In this document: positions 52,998-64,000 of the stretch, piece by piece
Layout: every line of letters starts with the position of its first letter
Position numbering within the stretch: position 1 is the first letter of the stretch
Assembly: GCA_002049455.2 (NCBI GenBank)
Contig: KV918962.1
Location: 62,001 to 126,000, forward strand
DNA: 64,000 nucleotides
Reading direction: 5' to 3'
Origin: Porphyra umbilicalis
Taxonomy: Eukaryota > Rhodophyta > Bangiophyceae > Bangiales > Bangiaceae
Notes under the pieces: generated by a model
Told to the model about the DNA's origin: nothing
Databases searched by the model: none
The model's input: the letters and a program-made list of their open reading frames with translations, nothing else
Made by a program: the position numbers and the translations under genes

Positions 52998-54697
52998 ATG
53001 TCATCCAACTCTGATATTCAACCAATTTTGACGGCGGCTCGAGAGGCGGCCGGCCTCGGTGCTGGCCGATCCTCATCATCGTCGGAAGAGGAGGACAGCG
53101 GGTCTGGATCCCACGGTCGGGCGCCTGGGGCGCGTCCCGAGACGGCGAATGCGGAGCACCAACGGCTGACTCCTGCCGACGATGACGTGGCGGACGTCGG
53201 TGCCTCCTCGGCAAATGCTTGTTCTATTTGTGGGTACCGCCGACGCTTCGCCGACGATGGCCACAACTTCGGCTCATGCGAGGCCAATGTCCGTGAATGC
53301 ACCGCGAGCCAGAACGTGCCAGCTCCATTCCGGTCCCAGATCTGCACCTGCTCCGCTGCCAAAGCGAAGCGATGCACACTCAATGCACAGTAAGTTTGGG
53401 ATGGGTTGGCCTCTTTCGTCTTGTGGTGCACCTCTTTGGTGAGCATGCATGGCCCAACAAGATTCTGACTCGAAGTTCTGTCTCCTTGTGTGTCGTGGCG
53501 CCATAATAATTTCCTCAGTTGCCACTTGTGTCTGCAAAAGGGCCATCTTCCTCATACTATGTCGCTGTCGAAGGCTTTTGATCTGTCTTTTACCCCAACA
53601 GGAAAGTTGTCGGTGCGCCGAAAGAAGGGTGTCCGCTGGTGTGCGGAATCGATGGTGTGCGCCAAAACTACCGACGCACACCTGACCCAAGTAGCAGCGG
53701 CCGCTTTGCGATCGGCGACGGCGGCCGCTGACGAGGCGCAGGCTGAGGTCGCTCGCCGTCGAGATGCTCTCCAATCGGACGTTTCGGAGCAACGGCAGCC
53801 GCAGCGCTGTCGGGTCCCAACGCTCGCGCTGCAATGGTGCGCAATCCGCGCGCAGCAGTCTACCACTCGTCGTTGGCGACTGGCCTGTCAGCGGGGATGC
53901 CACGTGACGTGGCGCTTTTGTACGCCGGGGCGAGCCAAGCAGGGGTTGACTTCGGTGATTCGTTGAGTGGGGAGGCCCCCAACTCCACTATTGTGCGTCG
54001 AGCAGTTCGTAAGCGCTTGGCGGAAGCTGCCGCGGAGAAGCGGATCGCGCAAGTTGCCAGGATTGAGGGTCGACTCGGCAGTGTGGGTGGGGCCAGCTCG
54101 TCCATCCGAGTGTAAGTTTCCGTTTCTTTTCTGTCTGGTGTGCGTTGTGTCGCACCATGTGCTATTCTTGGCGCGTTGTGCAATCTCTAAGCCGGTATGT
54201 GACTTGCCATTCTAACTTTGCTGTCTATCAGTGGTGTTTTTGGTCCTACTCATGATGGCCTGCTGTTCGATTGCGCAATCCTCAGGCAGGCACTGTACGC
54301 TGGGGAAAGCCTCCCCCCGCCCCCTCCGTCGGCAATTGCCGCCGCCGCTGCCGGGCCTGCCGTCCCAGGTGGCGCCGAATCGGTCGCCGACGGGTCACGC
54401 GAGGCTGGTTTTCGCAAGCTGGGAGCAGCTGCTCTAGCTGAGGACTTGGCCTCGTTTTCTTTCGGGCCTGAGGAGAACCCAGAGCGTGTTTCTTTTTTGG
54501 AGAAGGCCCGTCGCGGTATGGTGGCCGGTTTCTTGCGTGGTCACACCGTGTGTGGGTCGACCGTGAGTGCGATGGAGGTGGTTGTGTTGGTTTTGTCCAA
54601 GTGGGGCGACCAAGGCGAGCCACATCCAGATGTTCCGTCCCTCCCGCTCGGACTGCGTGATTTGGTGTTGTCGTGGGTCAAGTCCCACCGTCGCTAG
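52998..54697 (+). CDS. Three-exon cysteine-rich protein of unknown function, possibly broken
   Basis: Not recognised. The start MSSNSDIQPILTAAREAAG has a TCACCATG context. Exons 52998-53389, 53602-54111 and 54232-54697 are joined by GTAAGT donors and CAG acceptors, and all phases fit. Exon 1 has an acidic Ser patch (SSSSSEEEDSGSG) and a cysteine-rich part (ACSICGYRRRFADD, ICTCSAAKAKRC) that may bind zinc. Exon 2 opens KVVGAPKEGCPLVCGIDG, then meets two in-frame stops near 53720-53740 before continuing as ALLYAGASQAGVDFGD and RLAEAAAEKRIAQVARIEGR. Exon 3 ends AMEVVVLVLSKWGDQGEPH ... SWVKSHRR. The stops suggest a pseudogene or an undetected splice. The neighbouring transposase and similar base composition suggest it belongs to an element rather than the host (inference). 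Confidence 0.5.
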
Positions 54698-54756
54698 TGT
54701 CTTGTTGTCATACCCATCATTCATGCTATGCGTCTAGTGACAACATTTGGGCCGTT

Positions 54757-55878
54757 TTACTCACGTACGTCAGGCAGAGATGCAAACAGACCTTCCCACG
54801 GTCCACCCGGCCCACACAGCTCCGGAACGTTTCGCACAGCCTCTAACAAGCTGTGGTCAAAATGAGACGCTATATTGGGCACCGTCAGCTTGGTGAGGGC
54901 CACCGCGTGTAGGAGCGCTTCAGGTAAACCGGGATGCGAGTGGTGAGCCGACTTCAGTTGGTGTGAATACTCACTGAACACCTCCTCGATAGGTTGGAAC
55001 TCGGGGCTGTACGGGGGGAGCCGCAGAGGAAAGATGCCATTGGCGCCGATGAAAGCGTCCGCCTCCGCCGAGTGGATGGGCGCATTGTCGTAAAGTAGAA
55101 CACACCGGTCGGGTTGCAACACCCAAGGTAGACCAGGTAGAAACCGGTTCATTGTCGGCAGCAGCCCGTTGAGGAACAGTATCCAATCGTCAGCGTTTTG
55201 GGACGGGGGAGATGGGGTAGTCACCGAGTGTAGAACCCCGCTTGTGTAGGAAACCGCCATCATGGTGGATGTCCTTAGCATTGCCCGTCGGTCACGCGAC
55301 TGGCACTCGTAGCGCACGCCACGCAGCCACCGACCCCGCCGACGCCGCAAATCCCCACCGTCCTTGTGCGTCTCGTCAGCAGAAACTAGGCACCTTAGAG
55401 GAACCGCCAAGAGTAGTTTAGCGAAAGCCTCTCGTCTTGCTTGGTCTCGCTCACGACACATTCGGTAGAGCTGCTTGTGTGAGTAGCCCGCCGCCCGCAG
55501 CACTCGGTCGAGGGTGGCGATGGAGCACTTGTACGCGTCGCGGTAACCTGGCAAAGTAGATAAAAACAAAAAGACGTCCTTCATTTCTCCTAACAACTGC
55601 TCCGGATCCGACATCACAACAGCGGTCACAGCTTCGACGAAATGCTCGTCGAAGAGAACGTTGTCGGCGTGACGATTCCGGATGGCCGGGTCAGGCCACC
55701 ACTCTCCCGTGTCCTTGTACGCCTTAATCCATGCTGCCACCGTGCTCCGGTCGCAAAGTAGGCGCTTGGCCGCCGTCGTCTTGCTCTCGCCCTCAAAGAG
55801 GACCCATGATACCGTCAACAAACGCGCCGTGTCGTCGAACATGATGACAAACAGCACCAGACGGTGCTTGGTGCACAC
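54757..55878 (-). CDS. IS630/Tc1-mariner superfamily transposase, intact
   Basis: A 373-residue DDE transposase in one frame. Seen: an N-terminal helix-turn-helix (SKTTAAKRLLCDRSTVAAWI, residues 32-51), a second HTH-like part (SIATLDRVLRAAGYSHKQLY), then the catalytic residues D168 (CLVSADETHKDGG), D264 (VLLYDNAPIHSAEAD) and E298 (PPYSPEFQPIEEVFSEY), with 33 residues between the last two. The YSPEFQPIE motif is typical of IS630-type and mariner enzymes. The M at residue 13 (MFDDTARLLTVSW) is the likelier start. It lies tail-to-tail with the three-exon gene, 59 bases from its stop. I could not find matching inverted ends or a TA duplication, so the element boundaries are unknown. The uninterrupted frame suggests a recent arrival. 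Confidence 0.9.
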   Translation of the reverse strand: MCTKHRLVLFVIMFDDTARLLTVSWVLFEGESKTTAAKRLLCDRSTVAAWIKAYKDTGEWWPDPAIRNRHADNVLFDEHFVEAVTAVVMSDPEQLLGEMKDVFLFLSTLPGYRDAYKCSIATLDRVLRAAGYSHKQLYRMCRERDQARREAFAKLLLAVPLRCLVSADETHKDGGDLRRRRGRWLRGVRYECQSRDRRAMLRTSTMMAVSYTSGVLHSVTTPSPPSQNADDWILFLNGLLPTMNRFLPGLPWVLQPDRCVLLYDNAPIHSAEADAFIGANGIFPLRLPPYSPEFQPIEEVFSEYSHQLKSAHHSHPGLPEALLHAVALTKLTVPNIASHFDHSLLEAVRNVPELCGPGGPWEGLFASLPDVRE

Positions 55879-58760
55879 ACACGGGCACCAAGCTCGGGTC
55901 GAAGGCCCCTACTTCGTCTTGTCCTGCACTAGTGACGCAGGCGCATCGAAAGTAGCCCCTCAGTATCATTTGCAGACGGCTATCGGTCCGTCACTTGTCG
56001 CGGGCCGTTTGGACTCCGCGGACAGGAATGGCCGGTACTCATCCACCATCACAATCAATGTTATGCAGCTTTTATGTAATGGCACGATGCCAGGTCAAAG
56101 GAGTTCGCATGTAACACTTTCCACGGTCCATCGCCAAGTTCGAGAAGAGTCTTGTACGGGCGCCAAGTGGGCCCCACGGCGGGCTCCTGAAGAACCTTCT
56201 AGCACAGTTTTGGCACGCAATCGCCGAACTGCAGCGGTGCTGCTAACCGCGGCACCTCAGCCTCGGCGAGCATTCGGACGAATGCCGCCAAAGCTGCCTG
56301 CCCGGTGACGTCCGAGACCCTCAGGCGCCCCACGCAGAGCCTGAAGGGGTCAGGGGCCGCGACACGGGGCACTTGATGAAGCGTGTCGTCGATGATCTCG
56401 CGCGGCCGGTTTTCTTCAGGCGTCACGCGCGGCACACCCCTGAAAGGATAGGTGGAGCGGAGGCCTTGAATATGCTACCAGATGCGCGCAGATGTCAGAA
56501 ACCAGAGGCTTAGTCACGTGAGGTCCGCGCCACATGCGGTCCCACACGTGACGTGCTCCACTGTAGGCAGGCTCTCGGCTGCTGCTGGTGCGTCGGAGGA
56601 ACGTGCTAAGGCGCCTCGGGCTTCACGACAAAGACGGCGACCCGGGACAACGAAGGTAGCGATAGCGGGTCAGTAGCGCCTTCGAGGATGGAAACGGCCC
56701 TGTGTCCGTGCCTCGTCGGCGGTGACCGGCCGTCTCGTAGGTGCGGCGATGGGAAAAAGCTATCACACCGCTAGCTGCCGCCCAACCCCAGATCAAAGCT
56801 CTGCGGCGCGGGCACGTCTCTGATTGAGTGAGCGCAGCGCAGGTGCAGCTACTCCGGGGTGTGTCCGACCGCTTACGGCCGCACCACGCTGCAAAAGGTC
56901 TCGGGGCTCATAGCTGCCCTTCTGACGCCGACAGCCAAAAGTCCATTCACCCGGCTGCTCGCCACGTCACGCCTTGGCGGCGCGGTCGCGGACGTAGGCG
57001 AGTGTGAAGCCCAATCCCTGGTTTCGGGCATCGCTCACGGCCACCCTACCGGCGGCCACGGGAGCGGCTCGTATCAAAGACGCGCCGTCGCTTGTATCCA
57101 TCTGCGGGGGAAGTGAATCATACCGTACCGCAGTCCACCCGGCGGCCGTCACCGTGACTGTCACACGAGTGCCCATGGGGGTCAATCAGATCGTACAGCG
57201 GCAGCGTTGGCGGCATGTGAGCCCTTCTAGCGTGCGGCCGGTGCAGCTACCCCTTGCCAGGCGAGAGCCTTACGATAACCACCGCGATGTTGGACAGGCT
57301 CACGACAAGAAGTCGCTAATGTTGTAGTGGTAGCGGGGCTAGCTTCTCAACCGTGCCGTTCGACGCGTCAAAGCACTATGCTTACCGTGCCCGGCTGACA
57401 CTGCCGAAGCGCCAATGCGCTGTCAGCGTCAGCGGTACCTGATGACAGAATGGCCAAGAAATTGAGCGCGTCATGATGACGCGGCGTGGAGTCTCAAGCG
57501 ACGTCACAAATTAGCATTCCGGGTCAGCCTGTGCGATACCAACACTATCAGTGGCACCCCCGGCGCAAGCAGACATACTGCAGGGGGGCGCGCACACGTA
57601 CAGAACCAATATAGTGCGCCGCGGCCGCCCACTGGGAAGCGGCGTCGACCTCAGGAGAGCGACGAGCGCACCGGATGAGGTGTCACTCGCGGCGGGCTCG
57701 CTGCCAGGGAACCGCTGCGTGAAATGCGCGGCTGACGCATGCGGGGGTGCGCTGCATGCGCATACCAATGAAGCCGGTGCCCAGCTGTGCGGCCAGCCAG
57801 ACACTTGAGGAGTCGCACTATCCACCTCCGACGTGAAGGCAAGCCGCGGCGCCCACTGGCAGTGTACTAGCCGGAAAGGGACTTCAGTCGCATCTGACAC
57901 GGCTTGTGGCATAGTGGCCGCTCCCGCGAGCTCTCCTCTCATCAGGTAGGTGCAAGTGCGGCCTGGATCTGGCGGACAGGCGGGAGCGACAGTACAGGGT
58001 CACGTGGCGCCCGAAAGGTTCTCCACCTTCAGCAGTTGGTGACTGGCTGCTTTCCCTGAGTGGCACTCCGTGGCGGCATTAGCGCGGCGCATCGCCGGGC
58101 CGACCGGCGGGGGGCGACCCAGGCTCGCCCATCTGCCGAACAGGTCCATTTGATGTCGATAAGAAGGCTCCTACCAGAATGGTATTTGCAGGACAGGTGA
58201 GGCGCAGCTGGGAGGGGAGTGTAGACACTTGCCGCGCCCTGCTATCACCGGCATTGGCCGAGGTGCCGTGAGGTCACGTGGAGCCAAGTGCCGCGCCCTT
58301 TTGATTCGCTGAAAGCCTGTGGCATCCCGATGGAGGCCGATAGAGTCAGGAGAACCCGACTGTGGCGTTCGTCTGAAGCACATGCGAGAATGCTGGCGCC
58401 CGACGAGGCATGATGGAACGTAAAGGGCAAGACAGTGCGATCCACAAGGTCACAGCGGGCCGCAAAAGGAATAGCCGGCCACGTTCCGGTGTGTGTGGCA
58501 GTCGGACCAGCTTGAAAGACAGCCGGCTAGTTTAAGGATGCCACGCTGCTACAAGAAGCCGTATTCTACACCACGTGCACGCGGATCGCTTCCTAAGGTC
58601 GGGTAATTATCGCCGCGCGCTCCGCTAGCTGCTACACGTTTGTATCGTGGCGAGGGCGTCAGAGCGCCGATGCCTACTGCGCAGCCTTTTCATCCGAATT
58701 CTGAGCGTGTCAGCGACTGCTGACGTACACACTCACCTTAACATTCGTTTCAGTCTCTTC
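55879..58760. other. 2.9 kb without a clear gene
   Basis: Balanced composition, short frames. One - strand frame (56199-56435) reads plausibly (DPFRLCVGRLRVSDVTGQAA, then LAAFVRMLAEAEVPRLAAPL) and may be a relic exon. Frames at 56967-57185 and 57511-57942 (-) are weaker. Overall it resembles old decayed sequence; no RNA gene was recognised. Confidence 0.4.
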
Positions 58761-59033
58761 CTAAAGCACGCGTGACAGGCTGGGAGAGGCCATTACCGAG
58801 AAAAAGGTAGCGACCGCTGTCGCTGACAGCGTCTCCGCTAACATAGTGAAGAAGGGCTCGCATTCTACATCGCCGACGGTGAGGCCACCGATCGATTCTG
58901 CTACAAACAGCCGCAAGAGCGAAGAGCGCGCAGCACCCTGGTAGCGAACAATGTGACCAGCTCGGTCAGCGAGGCGGCATCCCAATGTCTGAGCACCGTG
59001 AGAGCAGCCACTCGGGACGTCGGCGGGGGCCAC
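58761..59033 (-). CDS. Possible terminal exon, unknown protein
   Basis: A 90-codon frame reading LLRLFVAESIGGLTVGDVEC and EPFFTMLAETLSATAVATFF. It looks more protein-like than its surroundings and ends at a stop at 58761. It lies downstream, on the same strand, of the GC-rich hypothetical at 59258-61009 and could be an exon of it, but I see no certain splice junction. Confidence 0.25.
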   Translation of the reverse strand: MAPADVPSGCSHGAQTLGCRLADRAGHIVRYQGAARSSLLRLFVAESIGGLTVGDVECEPFFTMLAETLSATAVATFFSVMASPSLSRVL

Positions 59034-59257
59034 GCACCAGTGGTTGGCAGTTGATAAAAGACGGGGGTACTTATTTGAGGCAGAAGGATCGCCTGGCGGC
59101 AGGCGACGGCGGCTGGGCGACGCAGGGTGGCGGCGTCACGGCGGTGTGGCCAGCGGTCAGCGGTAGCGAGGCGGCCCACGTCGGCGACGGCAAAGCGCCG
59201 GCGCATGGCCCCGCCCGACCGCCCTCTGCCCTCCCGTCACCCAGGCGCGCCACGGCC

Positions 59258-61009
59258 TAGGAGGCGCGTGCAGGGGCGGGCGAGGGGGCCGACGCCGGTG
59301 CCGTGTGGCCTTGAGGAGCGGCGCGGGCGGCTGCGGCGGCGCCGGGCGGCCTCATGGCGCTAAGGGCGGCGGCTGCCCCAGCGGGTGGAGGCCTCGGCGC
59401 GTGAGGCAGCGACGCAGCGGCCGGTGGCGCCGGCAGCGTGCCGGCGGCGCCCGAACCGACCGGCAGCCGCCGGGCAGGGGTGGCATTGTCGTTCCCGGCG
59501 GGCGCGGCGGTCTGGGCGGCGCCGACCTGAGGAGGGGGCGGGGGACCCGGCACGCATGCGCTGGTGGCACCGGCGGAGGTGGTTGGCGGCGGCCGCCAGC
59601 GCGCGTCGGCGCGCGAGCGCGCTTGCAGCGCGTCGACGCACACGTGCGAAACTGGATGGCCGTCGGCGGCGGTAACTGGTGGCGAGGGGGAAGGCGACAA
59701 AAGCGACGCAGCGGAGGCAGGGTGTTCCGCCCCAAACCGTCCCTCCGCCGGGGGAGTCGGCGGCGCCCGAAAAAGTGGCGGCGGCGGCGCCGCAATGCCA
59801 AGGCACGGCGACTCCGGTGTGTCGTGCGCGCCCGGCGAGGCGACCAAGGCCGGTTGAATGGCTGCCACCGGCCACGCTCGCCGCCCGCGGTCGCCTGCTG
59901 CGTCGGCGCCGCCGCATGCGGGCAGCGGCGGAGGGAAGGCTGGTGCGGCAGCGCCGGGTGGAAAACCCGCGGCGGCGAACCGCGACGCAGCGCGCGTCGC
60001 GGTCGGCGTCGCGCCGTTCGCGCCAATGGTCACGTGGCAGCCGACGCCGCGGCGCGGACGCGCCAGGCAAGCGGCGCACCGTTGCGACCGCGGCGCCGCC
60101 AGGCGCGCGATAAGCAGCGAGCGGTGGCGGCTGCTGGCGGCGCGCAGGCGGCTTCGTGAGCGGCACCGGCTGGGGTGGCTGCGTCCGACGGCTGGCGCCC
60201 ACGCGCGTCGACCGCCGGGATGGCAGTCGCGGCGGAGGCGCGGCGGGCGTCAAGAGCGTCGGTGACGGCAGCGGCGGCGCAGTCGCCGCCAGCGAGGCCA
60301 TGCGGCTCGTGGCGTCGGCGTCAGCGCACCGCGCAGAAAGGGTCGTGGCGCCACGGCGGCGCCAGCAGCAGCCTGCCTAGCGGCGGCCCAAGCGGCCGCC
60401 GGCCGCGGGTGTGCGGGTGGGGGGGCGGGCAGGGAAAGCGCGGCCCCGGCGTAGCCGCCGCGGCCATCGACGGGAGGAGGGGCTGCGGAGGCCGCCCAGC
60501 ACCACCTGAAAGTGCCGACGCAGCGCTCGCGTGCGGCGTCGGCGCCGCCGCCGCGACGAGGGCGAGCGGCAGGAGCGAGCCCGAGCCGACGCGGTCGGCT
60601 GCCCAGCCGCGGTCGGCCTCTGTGTCGGTGAGGGGCCGAGTGGACGGCGGAGGCGGCGGGGCGAAAGGCGCGGCGGCGACGGCAGGCACCGGCGCCATAG
60701 GCAAACACCCGGCGGTGGCGAGTCATGGGGGGGGGGGGCGCGGCCAAACGGCGAGGCGGCCCGGGCACGTGGCTGCGTCAGCAGCCGCGCGCCGAACGCC
60801 GGCGCGTCCGCGGCGGCGCGCTCGTCCGCGGCGGCGGCGGCATTGGCGGCCACCGACGGAGGAGGGGCCGGCGAGGGCAGCGGCGGCGCCATTTCGTGAA
60901 GAACGTTCGCGTCGCCCGCCGGGGGCGCGCCGGCACGCGCCGAGGCAGGGTTGTGTGGCGGGGGCGGGGAAGGGGGGGGTGGGGGGCGGGAGGGGGGGGA
61001 AGCAAACAC
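59258..61009 (-). CDS. Hypothetical Ala/Pro-rich protein, frame interrupted at G runs
   Basis: Not recognised. Successive - strand frames give low-arginine Ala/Pro sequence: from 61009, MFASPPSRPPPPP then GDANVLHEMAPPLPSPAPPP; after the G run at 60726-60736, LATAGCLPMAPVPAVAAAPF; then MASLAATAPPLPSPTLLTPA; and finally HVTIGANGATPTATRAASRF to the stop at 59258. Switches again tend to coincide with G/C homopolymers. Probably one largely disordered host protein, possibly regulatory, with miscounted runs. The start is uncertain and the domain content nil. Confidence 0.3.
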
Positions 61010-64000
61010 TCAAAACAGGGAGACCACTCTGGATGAATTGACCCAATTTGGTCCGCGGGCCCCGCCCGAGTGGATTCCGGCGCCGCCGCCGGCCGTGCCG
61101 CAGCGGGCGGTGACGCGGCCGGGCCGGGCGGAGCGTGGACACCCTCGGTCGAGGACGCGTCGCCGCCTCTGCCGCCACCTGCTGGAGGCGGCGGGGGCGC
61201 CCCCGCCAGGCCCACATAGTATAGCGAACTCTGCAAATGCGTCGGCCACCATCACGGACGGGTGGGGCACAGGCAGGCCGCAGAGGCCGCGATGGCCACC
61301 ACGCCGTTCTACTAGGCCAACAGGCCTCTGCCTTGTGTGCGTCAGAGCCAGGGCGCGCCGCCGTGGCATGCGCGCGCGCAGCCGGTGCGCACGTAGAAGG
61401 TGCGTCAGCAATGATCAGTGCAAATAAGACATCCCCCGGTGTTAACGTCCACGAACATCCCGCCTTTGAGCTAAAGCTGCTGTTGATCCGTCCAAAATAA
61501 TGGAGCTGGAAAAGAAACAAGGCCATGCTGTCTACATGATCGTATGAAAGCCCACAGACCTGACACATAAACCTACCGCCCTCAGCCGCGCCGGCATACT
61601 GCATGGTTGTGGTAAACCGGAAATGCAGCCGGGCAAGCATCCTGAACAGGTTGACAAGCCAGCGTGATAGCATATGCCAATTCGCTGGCGCGTCCTGGGC
61701 GCATGGATGCACTCAAAATGCCAGCCTGAGATGGTGCAGTGGCAGCAGTCGATGTTTGGGAGATGCAGGCGGCAGCGATCATGCCGAAATTATTTCTGAG
61801 GGCTGGGACTTGAGAACTGAGCGGGTTGCTCCGTCCTGTTTTGTAAATTTACGTCGTCACGTATTTATGACTTACTCCGATTTGCATGGACACAGTTACT
61901 AAGAGTGGCCCCCATCGTGGTTCATCCAGACTTCACGCGAATGTGGTCCATTAGGGCAATTTAGCTTGGTATTAAGCTGCTTAGGGTCGTTGACCCAGGT
62001 AGTACCACGAAGGCACACCGGCGACCAAGTCGATGCATCGACGAGTAACATGGTCTGCCCCACTCATGAGGAACCCTATATGCACGCGCTCATTGCCGAC
62101 GCGCCCATGAGGACAACCGTGAATTGCTACATCAGTGACTGTGAACAAGAGTCGAGCAGCGCGCCGGAGTATGGTGAAAAAAGAGTTTATGTTGAACGGA
62201 AAAGCGTGAAACAAAAAGAACGGGGAGGGAGGCCAGACAAAAGAACAGTCCTCGCATGAACAATGTTGAAAGAGGCACGCACAGGAAGACGACGGCGGCG
62301 GCAGATGCCAACTTCTTGCTCGGTGCGGCTTTTCCTGCGAGACCAAGCAGTTTGTACAGCGCAGCAAAAAATAAACACCGAGAGCACAGCGCCAGAAGGA
62401 GACGAGTTGGTGTAGGGGGGATGCACGCGCCGCAATGGCATGGAGAAACGATGACCAGGAACAACGAAAAGAGACACGTGTTAGCACCTCTGTATCCATG
62501 CATCTCCGAAAGTACGTGAGGAACATCATCCAATCCAGGCCAGTCACAACATCATCACTAGCCACATGCTCAGCTGGACATGTAGCCGACCATACAAATC
62601 AGAGGCATACAAAGATAGGGTGCGTGTCTAAGCATACCTGTTACCACACAGGTAAGGTCACGGTGTCGCGCGGGGAGGGCGAAGGAAGATCAGCCATTGA
62701 TGCGCGTAACAGGGACGACGGTCGTGGAGAAGGAGGCTGGCGCACGCTCCACCGCACCCGGCTAGGTGGTGGTGCACCCCCCCCCACCGGGTGGTGGCGC
62801 TTCAAACGAGGTCACTGGATCGTCCCGTGCTGTGGTGTGAACGAATGCGGGCCACACATATTCGTAGATGTGCGACGACGATTCACATTTCGTCCGCGTT
62901 ATATTGCACTTTGGAACTGATCTGTCACAGATGTTGATCATCTTTGCTTGCAGCGATTAGTGCAACGCAACAGTGCAGTAGTGTCAGTTGCATCGGATTT
63001 GTGCGTGCCGCGATGCTATCGTGTGCTAACCGACTCGAATTAGACATAACTGCTCAAAATGGAGAGGTCTTGCTTATCGGCCATGCAACCAGTGTCTCCA
63101 TGACCCTCGTGATTGATGTGACACGCAGGACGTGCAAGATCTGATCCAAGCGGGCCCGGGCGCACTCGATCAGCTGCGGGCAGACCACGTGCAGAGCGTT
63201 TGCGCATGCCAGACAGGTGCGAGCACGGTTCCCTTCGATCGGCGGCATGGTCAGGAAAACTGCAGACGAGAGTGTGCCAGCCGGCCAAAAAAAGTGATCT
63301 GTTGGTCCGTCTTTCCGGGCAAGTGGACGCCCTGGCCCACAGACCCTTCTGAGAGGGTAACATGTGGAGAACTGTTGATGGCAACTGTTCCCGAAGATGT
63401 CGGTTCCCGAACGTTCATTGGCCTGTGGCAGCGCAGCTTCTGCTGTGCTGCTGGTCAGCCAATGACAAATAACTGACATCGGCACATGTGTGGCAGTGTT
63501 TCCAACCCATCGCAACAGTGCTCCATATCGTTGCCCCAAACGCACTCTTGTCGATCCTAACAGCTGAAGCCAACGCCACGTCATTAATATCGGCATGAAT
63601 GATCGTTGTCACGTGAACTGCGGCGTAAGGGTTCTGATCATATCTCGCGAGTACATCCTGAGACAGCCTCTGGCAGCTCATGAAGCGTGGTGGTCCACTC
63701 CTGTTTTGGAAGTCCTCAGGAAAATGGGCAGATTATCACCAGGTTCCGGTCGAAAATTGGCCACTTTGTTCGAGTGAGAAGCGTTGCCTGCACATGTTAG
63801 CTTCTGGGACTGCGGGATTTTCTGGAGAAAGACTGTAGTATGGCACTTCCCTCAAAAATGGACACCCCCCGGATCATGCGCACGATGACCCCTCTCACAG
63901 ACCCCGTGAGGGGCGGCACGAAGTCGACGGGGCGCACGATGTCTTACAGAGCAGCTCAACACGAGTTCGGATGCCAGGACATTTCTCGCCCATCGTAAGG
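61010..64000. other. 3 kb at the right edge without a supported gene
   Basis: 61010-61400 is the GC-rich 5' flank of the preceding hypothetical gene. From 61400 on, composition is balanced, with frames under 200 codons. Two - strand stretches look faintly protein-like (GNRARTCLACANALHVVCPQ near 63200; RVHIGFLMSGADHVTRRCID near 62050), but I can assign neither. No RNA gene or repeat array seen. Confidence 0.35.

Noticed and set aside
54698-54756. GTTGTCA...TGACAAC as an inverted end of the mariner-type element
   Set aside because: Both halves lie on the same side of the gene, and no partner was found beyond 55878.

Overview
The window is a nuclear segment from a very GC-rich eukaryote with few, short spliceosomal introns. 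One gene is a ribosomal protein split by a single intron. Two others look plastid-targeted: a UhpC-type sugar-phosphate transporter and a histidine-pathway HisG with a long N-terminal extension. Together with the host genes' strong preference for G or C at third positions and their Ala/Pro/Gly-rich runs, this fits a red alga of the Porphyra/Pyropia kind best. That placement is an inference; no species marker is present.

Left part (1-12960), host genes: a 5'-truncated histone-fold protein like the SAGA/TFIID subunits (1-1663, +), eS24/RPS24 with one intron (2067-2989, -), an Ala/Pro-rich hypothetical (about 3340-4297, +), the UhpC-like transporter (5433-7415, +) with an unusual C-terminal CxxC/CxxC tail, HisG (7811-9142, -), about 2.3 kb without a recognisable gene, and the 3' end of another Ala/Pro-rich protein (11481-12960, -). 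Several host reading frames change exactly at G or C homopolymers, which looks more like assembly indels than decay.

Middle part (12961-49824), a transposon-dense island. (1) A roughly 10.8 kb unit flanked by related AACAGAAT-type palindromic modules carries a decayed CACTA/Plavaka-like transposase (-) and a multi-exon accessory gene (+). (2) A 727-bp MITE (25148-25874) has identical 16-bp inverted ends. (3) An about 16.8 kb element (29463-46310) has inverted ends starting AAAACCAGTTCC, a candidate 9-bp target duplication, and two 63-bp minisatellite arrays in opposite orientation just inside its ends. It encodes a Ulp1/SENP-type protease and an intact 1336-codon KDZ (Kyakuja-Dileera-Zisupton) transposase. 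(4) A 3358-bp non-autonomous element (46467-49824) has 29-bp inverted ends and the relic of a C-terminal exon homologous to that of element (1).

Right part (49825-64000): a GT92-like glycosyltransferase with an N-terminal membrane anchor (50129 to about 52110, +), a three-exon gene of unknown function (52998-54697, +) followed tail-to-tail by an intact IS630/Tc1-mariner transposase (54757-55878, -), about 2.9 kb without a clear gene, a GC-rich Ala/Pro-rich hypothetical (about 59258-61009, -), and about 3 kb with no recognisable gene.

The most interesting object is the giant KDZ element with its protease partner and mirror-image minisatellite arrays. Next are the two related Plavaka-like elements, one with an unexplained accessory gene.
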